Positions 1 to 8,509 of a DNA stretch of 64,000 bases are shown in pieces (the stretch's first letter is position 1; each line of letters starts with the position of its first letter). This stretch comes from Chryseobacterium sp. c4a (lineage in GTDB: Bacteria > Bacteroidota > Bacteroidia > Flavobacteriales > Weeksellaceae). A program made the translations under genes and the position numbers. Below the pieces are notes generated by a model. It did not search any database, was not told the DNA's origin, and saw only the letters and a program-made list of their open reading frames with translations. Location of the stretch: contig NZ_WXVU01000001.1 of the NCBI RefSeq assembly GCF_009900745.1, forward strand, positions 558,001-622,000, written 5' to 3'.

Positions 1-216
1 TTAGTGAAAAACCAATTGGCGATCTACGGAATCCACCACTTAGGTGAAGAGGAGATCCAAAAATATGCTGTTGAGATGTTGAAAGATCAAGAGCAAGTAA
101 GACAAATCTCTTCTGAAGTTGCTATGGCTAAATTAAAAGATGTAATTCTTGAAAAAGCTAGCAAAAAAGAAACTAAAATTTCTCACGACGAATTTTTAGA
201 AGAGCTTAAAAAATAA
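1..216 (+). CDS. tig: Trigger factor, C-terminal end (partial)
   Basis: This is the last 71 codons of a reading frame that enters from outside the window. The residues (YGIHHLGEEEIQKYA, then a charged helical stretch ending in EFLEELKK) resemble the C-terminal arm of Bacteroidota trigger factor, the ribosome-associated chaperone and prolyl isomerase that meets nascent chains at the exit tunnel. The upstream end is missing, so the ribosome-binding and PPIase domains cannot be seen. A strong terminator follows 25 bases after the stop. The assignment rests on a short piece and is likely rather than certain. Confidence 0.7.
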   Translation, partial: LVKNQLAIYGIHHLGEEEIQKYAVEMLKDQEQVRQISSEVAMAKLKDVILEKASKKETKISHDEFLEELKK

Positions 217-240
217 TTATACGCAGATATAAATATTTCA

Positions 241-267
241 AAACCGCCAAGTATTTGGCGGTTTTTT
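241..267 (+). terminator. Intrinsic terminator after tig
   Basis: A 10-bp stem (AAACCGCCAA with TTGGCGGTTT), 4-nt loop and T-run lie just after the trigger factor stop. Confidence 0.9.
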
Positions 268-282
268 TATTTCCACTCCTTT

Positions 283-378
283 GTTCTTTGTCTGAGTATC
301 TTTCAGCATTGTGACTGCCTTTTATCAATCGTCATTCATCACTTATTACTCATTAATCATTACTCATATTCTTATCCA
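283..378. repeat. Degenerate short tandem repeats of the TCATTACTCAT type
   Basis: The gap between tig and the next gene contains several imperfect direct copies of a 7-11 base unit (ATCACTTATTACTCATTAATCATTACTCAT pattern, seen roughly at 335-372). No ORF or hairpin explains it. Similar purine- or pyrimidine-biased low-complexity stretches occur at about 13105-13135 and 47100-47130. Function is unknown. Confidence 0.4.
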
Positions 379-423
379 TGTCCGCCAATATTCCTATATT
401 TACCCTTTAAACTTATTACATAT

Positions 424-1110
424 ATGAAAAAGATCATCATTCCATTTTTCTGTGCCGTACTTTTCTCTGTTCCGGCAGCAGCTCAGAAGAAAGATGCCGC
501 TTCTGTAACAACGGAGGCTGTAAAATCAAAATTAACGCCTAAAGAAGTATTGGATAATTACTTTAAAGCATTAGGAGGAAAAGAAAAATTAGAGGGTGTA
601 AAAACTCTTTATATGGAAAACACTATGTCTGCTCAGGGAATGGAAATTAACATGACCACTAAGAAAATGGGCAACAAATTCAAATCTGTACAGTCTTTGA
701 TGGGACAGCAGATGGTTCAGTTTTTCGATGGAGAAAAAGGATATTTTGATCAGATGGGGAACAAAACTGCAATTCCTGCAGACAAAGTTGCTGAGCTAAA
801 AAAAGCAAAACCAGTGGATGCATTAGCATTTGATGGAGCTACTTTTCAAAATGTTACTGTAGAAAAGCTAGACGGTAATGATTATAACGTATTGTCTTCA
901 GATAAAGGAAAATTTTATTTTGATGCAGCTACAGGACTTTTATATAAAACGATTGCCGGAGAAGGTAATGTGACTATAGAAAGTTATATGTCGGCAGATG
1001 GATTAAAGTTCCCTCAGGTTGTTGAAGCAGAAGGTTCTGGTCAGAAAGTGACTATCAGAACGACAAAAGTTACAGTGAATTCCGGAGTTACGGATGCTGA
1101 TTTCAAATAA
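424..1110 (+). CDS. Secreted protein, outer-membrane-lipoprotein-sorting-like
   Basis: This 228-residue protein has a clear Sec signal peptide (about residues 1-20, ending AAAQ). It then carries the pattern LDNYFKALGGKEKLEGVKTLYM, common in Bacteroidota proteins annotated as LolA or outer membrane lipoprotein-sorting-like, which have an incomplete beta-barrel fold. No lipobox cysteine is visible, so it is probably periplasmic. It is followed by a terminator and then a secreted M16 peptidase on the same strand. Such proteins often neighbour M16 peptidases, but no partnership is shown here. The specific substrate is unknown. Confidence 0.6.
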   Translation: MKKIIIPFFCAVLFSVPAAAQKKDAASVTTEAVKSKLTPKEVLDNYFKALGGKEKLEGVKTLYMENTMSAQGMEINMTTKKMGNKFKSVQSLMGQQMVQFFDGEKGYFDQMGNKTAIPADKVAELKKAKPVDALAFDGATFQNVTVEKLDGNDYNVLSSDKGKFYFDAATGLLYKTIAGEGNVTIESYMSADGLKFPQVVEAEGSGQKVTIRTTKVTVNSGVTDADFK

Positions 1111-1192
1111 GCAGAGTAAGGTAGTTGGAAGTTATTGAGAGTAGTGGTTACTATTAATACATTATCTTTCATCTGTTTTATATACAATATAG

Positions 1193-1220
1193 AAAGCCGA
1201 AATTTATTTTCGGCTTTTTT
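1193..1220 (+). terminator. Intrinsic terminator
   Basis: A 10-bp stem (AAAGCCGAAA with TTTCGGCTTT), 5-nt loop and T-run separate the secreted protein from the M16 peptidase. Confidence 0.85.
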
Positions 1221-1279
1221 ATGATCTTATTTTAACAATACTTTAGAACGCACTTTTTTATTAGTCTATAAATAATATA

Positions 1280-1287
1280 TACTTTTG
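1280..1287 (+). promoter_or_regulatory. Candidate -7 element of the M16 peptidase gene
   Basis: TACTTTTG matches the Bacteroidota TAnnTTTG -7 element and ends 18 nt before the ATG at 1306. No convincing -33 TTTG is seen. Its position argues against the upstream TTG at 1285 as start codon. Confidence 0.5.
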
Positions 1288-1305
1288 TCGGGAAAAATAA
1301 AGTAT

Positions 1306-4164
1306 ATGAAGAAAAGGTTAATTCCATTGATGATTGTCAGCTTGATTTCCCCAAGATTTTTCGGACAAAATATTCCTATAGATCCTTCCGTAAAAATCGG
1401 TACTCTTTCCAATGGAATGAAGTATTATATCAAAAAAAATACATTGCCTGAAAAAAAAGTGGATTTTCGTCTGGCAATTAATGTAGGTTCCATTCTCGAA
1501 GATGAAAATCAAAGAGGTCTGGCTCACTTTATGGAGCATATGAACTTTAACGGAACCAAAAATTTTCCTGATAATAAACTCGTAGATTTTCTACAATCCA
1601 TAGGTGTAAAATTTGGACAACATCTTAACGCATATACCAGTTTTGATGAAACGGTTTATATGCTTCCTGTTCCATTAGATAAGCCAGGAAACCTGGATGC
1701 CGGATTAAAAGTTATGGAAGATTGGGCATTCAATGCAACGCTTTCGGATAAACAAATCAATAAAGAAAGAGGAGTTGTATTAGAAGAATTGAGACTGGGA
1801 CTTGGTGCCGACAAAAGAATGCAGGACAAATATCTTCCCAAACAACTGTATAAATCCCAATATGCAGAGCGACTTCCTATGGGAAAGAAAGAGGTGATTC
1901 AGAATTTTAAGCCTGAGGTTATCAGAAAATTTCATCAGGATTGGTACAGACCAGATTTGATGGCCATCGTTGTCGTAGGAGATATTGATGTAAAAGATGT
2001 TGAAAAAAAGATTAAAAATAATTTTGAAAAATACAAGAATCCGTTACATCCAAGAGAAAGAAAAAGTTTCAATCTTCCCAATCATAAAGAGACATTGGTA
2101 GCGGTAGAAACAGACCCTGATGCTACAAGCTCAGGAGTACAATTTATCATCAAAGATACCGGAATATATCAGCCGGACATCACAATTGAACAGTATAACC
2201 AAAGTATTGTGGAAGGGTTAGTCAATATTATGCTGAATAATAGACTGGGAGAATTAATTAACTCAAATAATCCTCCTTTTACTTACGGAGCCGTTTATCA
2301 CGGAGGAACGTATGCAAGGTCAAAAGAAGCATTTCAAGGATCAGCGATAACCAAAGAAGGAGATCAGCTGAATGCTTTGAAAATTCTTCTGGAAGAAGTA
2401 GAAAGAGCCAAAAGATTTGGATTTACACCATCTGAGCTGGAGAGAGCAAAAACTCAAATTCTTTCTTCTTATGAATGGGCTTATCATAACAGAGATAAGA
2501 ATGAAAGCGGAGATTTGATTGGCGGTTTCGTGAGTAATTTCTTAAGGAATGAACCCATTCCCGGAATAGCTTGGGAATTTGAGCAGGTTAAAAAGTTTTT
2601 ACCGACGGTAACACTTACAAAAACCAATGGGATTATTGAGAAGCTTGTAAAAGATGATAGCAGAGTAGTGGTCATTACAGGCCCTCAAAAGGACAATATC
2701 ACAATGCCAACAGAAGCGATGGTTCTTGAAACGTTTGATCAGCTGAAATTGGCTGACCTGAAGCCTTACGAAGAAAGGAATAAAGTTGAAAGTTTGATAA
2801 AACCTTTTAAATCCGAAGGGAAAATTACCAAAACAGACATAGATGTTCAACTGGGAACAACAACCTGGACTTTAAGTAATGGAGTAAAGGTTACCTTTAA
2901 AAAAACGGATTTTAAAGATGATGAAATTGTATTTGCAGCTTTAAGTTTAGGAGGAAGTTCAATAATTTCTGATGTAGACTATAACAAAACACAATTTGCC
3001 TTTGATGCCTTATTAGAGGCCGGAATAGCAGGACTTTCCAAAACAGATTTAGCACATTATCTGGCAGGTAAGCAGGTAAGTGCCAGTTCCTACATCGGAG
3101 GACTTACAGAAGGTATTTCCGGAACCAGCTCTAAAAAAGATCTGAAAACTGCTATGGAATTAATATATGCCTGCTTTACAGATTTAAATTATAATCCCGA
3201 TTCTTTCAATGCGTATAAAATAAAAAAGTCTGCAATGCTGACTAATCTGGCTTCGGATCCTGAATATTATTTTTCCAGTGAACATGCAAAATTTGTCAAT
3301 CAGAAAAATCCAAGATTTATTGGCCTTGAGCCAACCGAAAAAGATTGGGTTAATACAGACTATAAAAAAGCCTATGATATCTATCGGAAAAAATTTGCTA
3401 ATGCAGGAAACTTTCAATTTTATTTTGTAGGAAATATTGATGAAACCCAGTTTAAAAATGAAGTTTTGCATTATCTTGCAGGCCTTCCTGCTTCAGGATC
3501 ACCTTCTACCTTTAAAGATACGGGATACAGACCGATAGAAGGAGAATATACAAAGGTTTATAAGAAAGGGAAAGAACCTAAAAGCCTTGTAAACATTTCT
3601 TATAGTGGAGAAACTACCTATAATGAAAAAGAAGCATTTGCCTTATCCGCTCTTGGAGAAGTAGTAACTATTAAAGTTCTTGAAAAGCTGAGGGAAGAAG
3701 AAAGTGGGATTTATGGAGGGGGAGCAAGCGGAGGAATGAGTAAAATTCCTTACAGTACTTATAGTTTCAGTATTAATTTCCCTTGTGGCCCTGAAAATGT
3801 AGATAGGCTTACGAAAAGTGCTACTGCTGAACTTCAAAAAATTATTGATAACGGCCCTGAACAAAAAGACCTTGATAAATATAAAGAAGGAGAATATAAC
3901 GAGTACAAGACAAGCCTTAAAGACAATGGATTCTGGCTGCAGGGAATTGCTCAGAACCAAGTAGACGGAAGTGATAAACATGATATTCTGAATTATCAGG
4001 ATAAAATAAAAGCACTTACCGTAAAAGACCTTCAGAATGTTGCCAGAAAATATCTATCTAAAGGTAGAAATATAGCGATATTAATGCCTGAAGATGGCTG
4101 GGAAAAAACAGAAAAGGCTGACAGTAAAAAAGAAATTAAGGATAGCGCAGGAGCAAAACAATAA
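1306..4164 (+). CDS. M16 family zinc metallopeptidase (pitrilysin-like)
   Basis: This 952-residue protein has an N-terminal hydrophobic signal and two M16 halves. The first half carries the inverted zinc motif HFMEH (about residues 74-78), and a downstream Glu lies in the ERGVVLEELRLG segment that completes the zinc site. The second half, from about residue 520, has the fold pattern (TTWTLSNGVKVTFKKTDFK) without a zinc motif, as expected for a single-chain clamshell protease. It is probably periplasmic and degrades peptides. The ATG at 1306 is preferred because an upstream in-frame TTG overlaps the -7 element. It ends at a bidirectional terminator. Confidence 0.9.
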   Translation: MKKRLIPLMIVSLISPRFFGQNIPIDPSVKIGTLSNGMKYYIKKNTLPEKKVDFRLAINVGSILEDENQRGLAHFMEHMNFNGTKNFPDNKLVDFLQSIGVKFGQHLNAYTSFDETVYMLPVPLDKPGNLDAGLKVMEDWAFNATLSDKQINKERGVVLEELRLGLGADKRMQDKYLPKQLYKSQYAERLPMGKKEVIQNFKPEVIRKFHQDWYRPDLMAIVVVGDIDVKDVEKKIKNNFEKYKNPLHPRERKSFNLPNHKETLVAVETDPDATSSGVQFIIKDTGIYQPDITIEQYNQSIVEGLVNIMLNNRLGELINSNNPPFTYGAVYHGGTYARSKEAFQGSAITKEGDQLNALKILLEEVERAKRFGFTPSELERAKTQILSSYEWAYHNRDKNESGDLIGGFVSNFLRNEPIPGIAWEFEQVKKFLPTVTLTKTNGIIEKLVKDDSRVVVITGPQKDNITMPTEAMVLETFDQLKLADLKPYEERNKVESLIKPFKSEGKITKTDIDVQLGTTTWTLSNGVKVTFKKTDFKDDEIVFAALSLGGSSIISDVDYNKTQFAFDALLEAGIAGLSKTDLAHYLAGKQVSASSYIGGLTEGISGTSSKKDLKTAMELIYACFTDLNYNPDSFNAYKIKKSAMLTNLASDPEYYFSSEHAKFVNQKNPRFIGLEPTEKDWVNTDYKKAYDIYRKKFANAGNFQFYFVGNIDETQFKNEVLHYLAGLPASGSPSTFKDTGYRPIEGEYTKVYKKGKEPKSLVNISYSGETTYNEKEAFALSALGEVVTIKVLEKLREEESGIYGGGASGGMSKIPYSTYSFSINFPCGPENVDRLTKSATAELQKIIDNGPEQKDLDKYKEGEYNEYKTSLKDNGFWLQGIAQNQVDGSDKHDILNYQDKIKALTVKDLQNVARKYLSKGRNIAILMPEDGWEKTEKADSKKEIKDSAGAKQ

Positions 4165-4186
4165 TAAATTACCTGTTACTCATAAT

Positions 4187-4221
4187 AAAAAAACCGCAGA
4201 GTATATCTCTGCGGTTTTTTT
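4187..4221. terminator. Bidirectional terminator between convergent genes
   Basis: The stem CCGCAGAG/CTCTGCGG is flanked by an A-run on the left and a T-run on the right. It can serve both the M16 peptidase (+) and the DUF3109 gene (-). Confidence 0.9.
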
Positions 4222-4239
4222 ATTCAAATCTCGATAAGA

Positions 4240-4824
4240 TTATGAACCATATTCTTTCTTCCATTCATCAGCAGCTCCGCTCAGAACATTATAAAATTCT
4301 TCGCCATACTTTCTGATTAATGGTGTTTTCAGGAATTTATAAACAGGAACCTGAAGCTCTTTTCCAAGCGTGCAGGCATCACTGCATACATTCCATTCAT
4401 GGTAATTTAAAGCCGTAAATGAAGAGTATTCTGTAACACGAATAGGATAAAGGTGGCATGAAATAGGTTTTTGCCAATCTACAGCACCATCTTCATAGGC
4501 TTTTTCAATACCACATTTTGTAATTCCTTTATCATCAAAAGTTACATACGCACATTCACGGTTTTCTACCATAGGAGTAACATACATTCCGTCGTGTGGG
4601 TCGGTAGTCCATGTACCTTGCTCTTCCAGGGCTTTGATACCCTCTTGAGTAAGATAAGGCTTAATCTTGTCAAAAATACCGTCCAGTATTTCAAGCTCAT
4701 TTTTGTCCAGGGGAGCTCCAACATCACCTTCCACACAACATGCACCTTTGCATTTGCTAAGGTTGCATACAAATTCTTCGGAAAAGATTTCCTCAGAAAT
4801 CAATTTATCGTCTATCTGAATCAT
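4240..4824 (-). CDS. DUF3109 family protein (cysteine-rich, putative metal-binding)
   Basis: This 194-residue protein has the cysteine layout typical of DUF3109: CNLSKCKGACC near residues 20-30, then single Cys residues around ECAY, KCGIEKA, SCHLYPIR and NVCSDAC. The order resembles Zn/Fe-chelating YkgJ-type families. The biochemical role of DUF3109 is not established. It sits 6 bases downstream of a DUF6427 membrane protein on the same strand, so the two are probably co-transcribed from the shared promoter at 5753-5760. Confidence 0.75.
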   Translation of the reverse strand: MIQIDDKLISEEIFSEEFVCNLSKCKGACCVEGDVGAPLDKNELEILDGIFDKIKPYLTQEGIKALEEQGTWTTDPHDGMYVTPMVENRECAYVTFDDKGITKCGIEKAYEDGAVDWQKPISCHLYPIRVTEYSSFTALNYHEWNVCSDACTLGKELQVPVYKFLKTPLIRKYGEEFYNVLSGAADEWKKEYGS

Positions 4825-4830
4825 AATTTT

Positions 4831-5736
4831 TTAAAATAAATCAAAAACTGTACCTGCTTTAAAGGTCAGTAAACTCAAAATAATAAGCCACAAACCTACT
4901 TCCTGCATCCAATATTTGGGTAAGAATCTCATCATTCTGCTTAGAATAATACTTGATGGAAATGCCAGAAGCAGCAAATATTCATAGCTTTTATTCATGT
5001 AGAGAATGATTGTAACAAGCTGAGCTAGGGAAAAGACCAACAGAAAAGTATATTTATATCTGCTTATAGGACTTTTCTTATTATAATTTTGAAAATGGTC
5101 ATACACAGCATAAATAAGCATTAATACTACAGGAATTAAAGGAAATAATTCTGTATAATCTGTGACCGGTTTCATCTTTCCAAATGGGAAATAATCGATA
5201 TTCCATGAAGTAAACTGTACAAAGTACATCACAGAAAAATAACTGAATACAATCAGAATCATTCCTAAAAGGAACCTGAAAAGGTTTAATCCTATTTTAG
5301 CAGAGGTAGCAACCACGTGAATGATTACAAAAACAGCCATCGGCCAGGTAGTAGGTAAGAAGATAAAGTTCAGAGCAACAATAGCTCCTACCAATACATA
5401 TGATTTCTTCCTTATATCTTCATCTGCACTCGTTAAAAGTAAGATAAGAAACGAATTGGTTAACAATGAAACTGCAATTCCTATGTCTAAATTACCCGGA
5501 TACAGTCCAAAAATAAAGAACGTGTATAAAAATAACGGCAGATGAGTCTGATAATTAAGGGCAACACTATGAAAACAAAAATATCCAAGAGCAATTCCCA
5601 GAAAGGTAATTCCGGCAATAATAGCTTCATAAGTATTGAAATTCAGTATGTTAAATATTACAACAACTAAAAGAAGACAACCAATATAAACAGGAATTGA
5701 AAAAATATTGCTTTCTTTTGAAAGTAATTTAAACAT
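4831..5736 (-). CDS. DUF6427-type polytopic membrane protein
   Basis: This 301-residue protein is almost entirely hydrophobic, with about eight or nine predicted membrane spans (for example residues 15-30, 36-55, 65-80, 110-135, 145-170, 195-210, 225-245 and 255-295). It resembles the uncharacterised DUF6427 family of Flavobacteriia. No catalytic motif is visible. It is divergent from a small membrane protein gene with which it shares overlapping promoters. Function unknown; family assignment is from memory of sequence character. Confidence 0.55.
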   Translation of the reverse strand: MFKLLSKESNIFSIPVYIGCLLLVVVIFNILNFNTYEAIIAGITFLGIALGYFCFHSVALNYQTHLPLFLYTFFIFGLYPGNLDIGIAVSLLTNSFLILLLTSADEDIRKKSYVLVGAIVALNFIFLPTTWPMAVFVIIHVVATSAKIGLNLFRFLLGMILIVFSYFSVMYFVQFTSWNIDYFPFGKMKPVTDYTELFPLIPVVLMLIYAVYDHFQNYNKKSPISRYKYTFLLVFSLAQLVTIILYMNKSYEYLLLLAFPSSIILSRMMRFLPKYWMQEVGLWLIILSLLTFKAGTVFDLF

Positions 5737-5742
5737 TTTTTA

Positions 5743-5760
5743 TAAATTTGTACAAAGTTA
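5743..5760. promoter_or_regulatory. Overlapping divergent -7 elements
   Basis: TAAATTTG on the plus strand (5743-5750) and TAACTTTG on the minus strand (5760-5753) both match TAnnTTTG. They are 2 bases apart and point toward each other, so the predicted start points (plus about 5756, minus about 5746) cross. Polymerase binding at one promoter should exclude the other. Confidence 0.6.
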
Positions 5761-5778
5761 ATTTAAAAAAGGAAAATA

Positions 5779-6012
5779 ATGACGTCTTTCTTTCTATTCT
5801 TAAGCAAAGTTTTCAAATCGAGTTTCGGGTTCTTTGATGCTTTTGGAAATGTTTTAAACTGGATTCTGTTTGCAGTTTGCTGTGTATTGTTCACTTATTG
5901 GTGCTATGTACTAGTTGTAACACTAGGTGGTGACAAAGATAAAGACTATTATTCTCCAACGGAAGGTAAGCACCCTTACTACGATCCGAATATCTACAAA
6001 AAAGAAGGTTAA
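5779..6012 (+). CDS. Small membrane protein (DUF6341-like)
   Basis: This 77-residue protein has one strong membrane span (about residues 24-50, LNWILFAVCCVLFTYWCYVLVV) and a polar C-terminal tail rich in Asp, Tyr and Pro (DKDYYSPTEGKHPYYDPN). It resembles the short uncharacterised flavobacterial DUF6341 family that often neighbours DUF6427 genes. Here the two are divergent from overlapping promoters. No enzymatic motif is present. Confidence 0.6.
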   Translation: MTSFFLFLSKVFKSSFGFFDAFGNVLNWILFAVCCVLFTYWCYVLVVTLGGDKDKDYYSPTEGKHPYYDPNIYKKEG

Positions 6013-6030
6013 TTAATTGGTTATATAGTA

Positions 6031-6067
6031 AAAAACCGATCAAATAATTTATTTGATCGGTTTTTTT
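6031..6067. terminator. Bidirectional terminator
   Basis: The stem CCGATCAAAT/ATTTGATCGG with flanking A- and T-runs lies between the small membrane protein gene (+) and the universal stress gene (-). Confidence 0.9.
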
Positions 6068-6095
6068 ATTACTAACGATTAAAATTTTCTTTTAC

Positions 6096-6533
6096 TTAGT
6101 CGTGGATAGGAAGTACCAGAACAGGAATATTTGAACTTTTTGTAAGTCCTTTGGTAAGACTTCCTACGAATACATCATAAATTCCACTTCTTCCATGGGA
6201 GCCCATCACAATATAATCTGCATTTTTAGCTTTGGCGTGCTCTAGAATGATGTCTTTTGCCAATCCTTGTTTTAAAAGATGTTCACAATCGACATCATGG
6301 GCAATGATTCTTTGCTCAATCCTATTAAGCTGAACCAATTCTTCCCTGATTTCATTCGCTTCCACTTCCGGGAAATATTGGAATCCCATATCACCAATGG
6401 CAAAGCCGATATCTGATGGTGCAACATGGATCAGGTAAATTCTACCATTAAGTTGTTTTGCAAATTTTATGGCACCGTCTACCAATTGGTCTGTTTTGTC
6501 CCCAAAATCTACGGGTAATACAATATTTATCAT
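6096..6533 (-). CDS. Universal stress protein (UspA family)
   Basis: This 145-residue single Usp domain begins with the beta-strand INIVLPVDFGD. Near the C-terminus it has the nucleotide-binding signature G-x2-G-x9-G-S/T (VMGSHGRSGIYDVFVGSLTKGL), which marks the ATP-binding subclass. Length matches a single-domain Usp. Proteins of this family are cytoplasmic and induced by starvation or other stress; the specific role is unknown. It is followed on the same strand by nothing close, so it is probably monocistronic. Confidence 0.9.
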   Translation of the reverse strand: MINIVLPVDFGDKTDQLVDGAIKFAKQLNGRIYLIHVAPSDIGFAIGDMGFQYFPEVEANEIREELVQLNRIEQRIIAHDVDCEHLLKQGLAKDIILEHAKAKNADYIVMGSHGRSGIYDVFVGSLTKGLTKSSNIPVLVLPIHD

Positions 6534-6592
6534 AACCTTTCATTTTGTTACCTAAAGATAGGAAAAATTTACCAAACTTTTATGTTAAATAC

Positions 6593-7198
6593 TTATAATA
6601 TTCGGATGTCAAGCATTTTTTCTTCGCCAAGGTAGGCTTCCAGAATATCATTTTCCTCTACTTTTCCAACTCCTTTTGGGGTACCTGTATAGATGAGATC
6701 TCCTACTCTTAAAGTGAAGTACTGAGAAGCAAAAGCAATAATATCATCGAAATGGAAAAGCATATCTTTCGTATTTCCATCCTGAACTTTCTCTTTGTTT
6801 TTAAGAAGTGAAAAAGAAAGGTTCCCAAGGTCAAAATTTTCCTTTTTGAAGAAGTTTCCTACAACTGCTGAACCATCAAATCCTTTGGCTAGTTCCCAAG
6901 GCAGCCCTTTTGATTTTAATTCGCTTTGAAGGTCTCTGGCTGTAAAATCAATTCCTAAACTCAGTTCTTCGTAATGTTTATGAGCGGTTTCTTTCTGAAT
7001 ATACTTTCCCCCTTTAGAAACTTTTATAACCACTTCCAGTTCATAGTGGATATCATTGGAGAATTCAGGGATATAAAAATCATTTCCCTTTAAAACCGCT
7101 GTATCCGGTTTCATAAAAATAACAGGGTTCTCCGGAATTTCGTTTCCTAATTCTTTAGCATGTTCGCTGTAATTTCTTCCTATGCAGATGATCTTCAT
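6593..7198 (-). CDS. Fumarylacetoacetate hydrolase (FAH) family protein
   Basis: This 201-residue protein carries the FAH fold: an N-terminal CIGRNYSEHAKELG motif, the metal-binding E-x-E in HYELEVVIKV (about residues 51-60), the Asp of GIDFTARDLQ, and a C-terminal YTGTPKGVG loop. Length and motifs fit the FAHD1/YcgM group, which includes acylpyruvate hydrolases and oxaloacetate decarboxylases in the cytoplasm. The exact substrate cannot be read from sequence. It lies between usp and a DUF2007 gene on the same strand. Confidence 0.85.
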   Translation of the reverse strand: MKIICIGRNYSEHAKELGNEIPENPVIFMKPDTAVLKGNDFYIPEFSNDIHYELEVVIKVSKGGKYIQKETAHKHYEELSLGIDFTARDLQSELKSKGLPWELAKGFDGSAVVGNFFKKENFDLGNLSFSLLKNKEKVQDGNTKDMLFHFDDIIAFASQYFTLRVGDLIYTGTPKGVGKVEENDILEAYLGEEKMLDIRIL

Positions 7199-7277
7199 AA
7201 CTCTTTATTTATTTTTAGGTTGTTCCATTGTTTTTCAATGAAGCAGCCTTCTTATTAATGTAAATATTATTTTGTGC

Positions 7278-7679
7278 TTATTCGTGGGTAAATTCATTCC
7301 CACAATAGTAACACACAAACTTGTGGCTCGTTAAAAATGAAATACCAAAAAAACTGGTCGCTCTGTCATCTCTGTAGATATGATTGGAGCCACATTTCGG
7401 ACAAACAAAATCAAATTCCGGATCTTCAATAGTGTGCTCTACTTCTAATGAGTATTGTTCATTCTCTTTATAATCCTGTAGAACCTGACCTGCTTTTTCC
7501 AGATCTTCCTCAAAAACCTGAAGTTGAATACCGCCTACAGCTTGAGACAGCAGCCAATCCGATTGGATTAGCTGTTCATTCGCAATGAAACTATTGATTC
7601 CGTTTTCAGCCAGAATCTGTTTGTCCCTATTCGCTTCAAGGGCAGTTTCATAAAATTTAAAACGAACCAGATCAGACAT
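7278..7679 (-). CDS. DUF2007 domain and zinc-ribbon protein
   Basis: This 133-residue protein has an N-terminal DUF2007 (putative signal-transducing) domain. Residues 1-70 include the pattern ALEANRDKQILAENGI and IQLQVFEEDLEKA. A C-terminal zinc ribbon follows with CPKCGSN and CYYCGNEF. Its start lies two bases after the stop of the exonuclease gene upstream on the minus strand, so the pair is probably an operon. Function is unknown; the zinc ribbon suggests protein or nucleic-acid contact. Confidence 0.75.
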   Translation of the reverse strand: MSDLVRFKFYETALEANRDKQILAENGINSFIANEQLIQSDWLLSQAVGGIQLQVFEEDLEKAGQVLQDYKENEQYSLEVEHTIEDPEFDFVCPKCGSNHIYRDDRATSFFGISFLTSHKFVCYYCGNEFTHE

Positions 7680-7681
7680 AT

Positions 7682-8446
7682 TTAAAATCTGCTTGACAGT
7701 TGAATTTTAGTAAATACTTTCTTGGTATACAATGGGAAATCAGCATTCTGAAGCCATCCGTAATATCCAAGATCTTTTTGGAAGACCGCTTTTACCCCTT
7801 GTCCTTTATATTTTCCGAAATTGAAGATCTCCTCCTGCTTATCATTATATCCGATAAATCCAGCAAGATCTGCGTTTTTATTGTGGAAAGTAAATTCACT
7901 TAAAGGAGCAATTTCGTTCGGAATATCATCATATTTTCCTACTTGTGCATCCAGCACTTCAAAAGTGGCCATTACATCAGCTTCTGCAGAGTGTGCATTC
8001 TCTAATGTTTTTCCACAATAAAACTGATAAGCAGCTCCAAGGTTTCTAGGTTCTTTTTTGTGGAAAATAGTCTGTGCATCTACCAATCTGAATTTACTAA
8101 GATCAAAATCCATTTCTACTCTTAATAATTCTTCAGCCAAAAGAGGTACGTCAAATCTGTTAGAATTAAATCCTCCTAAATCAGCACCGGTAATCATTTC
8201 CATTACTTTAGGAGCAATGTCTCTGAAGGTAGGGGCATCTTTTACATCTTCATCATAAATTCCGTGAATTTCACTGCTTTCTTTGGGAATCGGCATTTCT
8301 GGATTCACTTTCCATGTTTTGCTTTCTCTGGAGGCATCCGGATTTACTTTTAAGATACAGATTTCAACAATTCTATCTTTTCCGATGTTGGTTCCTGTTG
8401 TTTCCAGATCAAAAATACAAAGGGGTTTATGGAGTTTTAAGTTCAT
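7682..8446 (-). CDS. 3'-5' exonuclease, DEDDh (DnaQ-like)
   Basis: This 254-residue protein has the DEDDh exonuclease motifs: ExoI FDLETTG near residue 10, ExoII around GFNSNRFDVP, and ExoIII HSAEADV. The C-terminal extension (about 180-254, FNFGKYKGQGVKAVFQKDLGYYGWL) is common in Bacteroidota DnaQ-like proteins. It is likely a cytoplasmic exonuclease in repair or proofreading; whether it is the replicative epsilon subunit is not decidable here. The ATG at 8446 is chosen because the 14 residues upstream (IFDEHIFKLLLIN) are not conserved-looking. Confidence 0.85.
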   Translation of the reverse strand: MNLKLHKPLCIFDLETTGTNIGKDRIVEICILKVNPDASRESKTWKVNPEMPIPKESSEIHGIYDEDVKDAPTFRDIAPKVMEMITGADLGGFNSNRFDVPLLAEELLRVEMDFDLSKFRLVDAQTIFHKKEPRNLGAAYQFYCGKTLENAHSAEADVMATFEVLDAQVGKYDDIPNEIAPLSEFTFHNKNADLAGFIGYNDKQEEIFNFGKYKGQGVKAVFQKDLGYYGWLQNADFPLYTKKVFTKIQLSSRF

Positions 8447-8509
8447 GTTAATCAATAATAATTTGAAAATATGTTCATCAAAAATCAAAAGGTTTCTAAC
8501 CTCTGATTT

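Noticed and set aside
4471..4839. Plus-strand open frame opposite the DUF3109 gene
   Set aside because: It is a shadow of a cysteine-rich gene with clear family motifs on the other strand.
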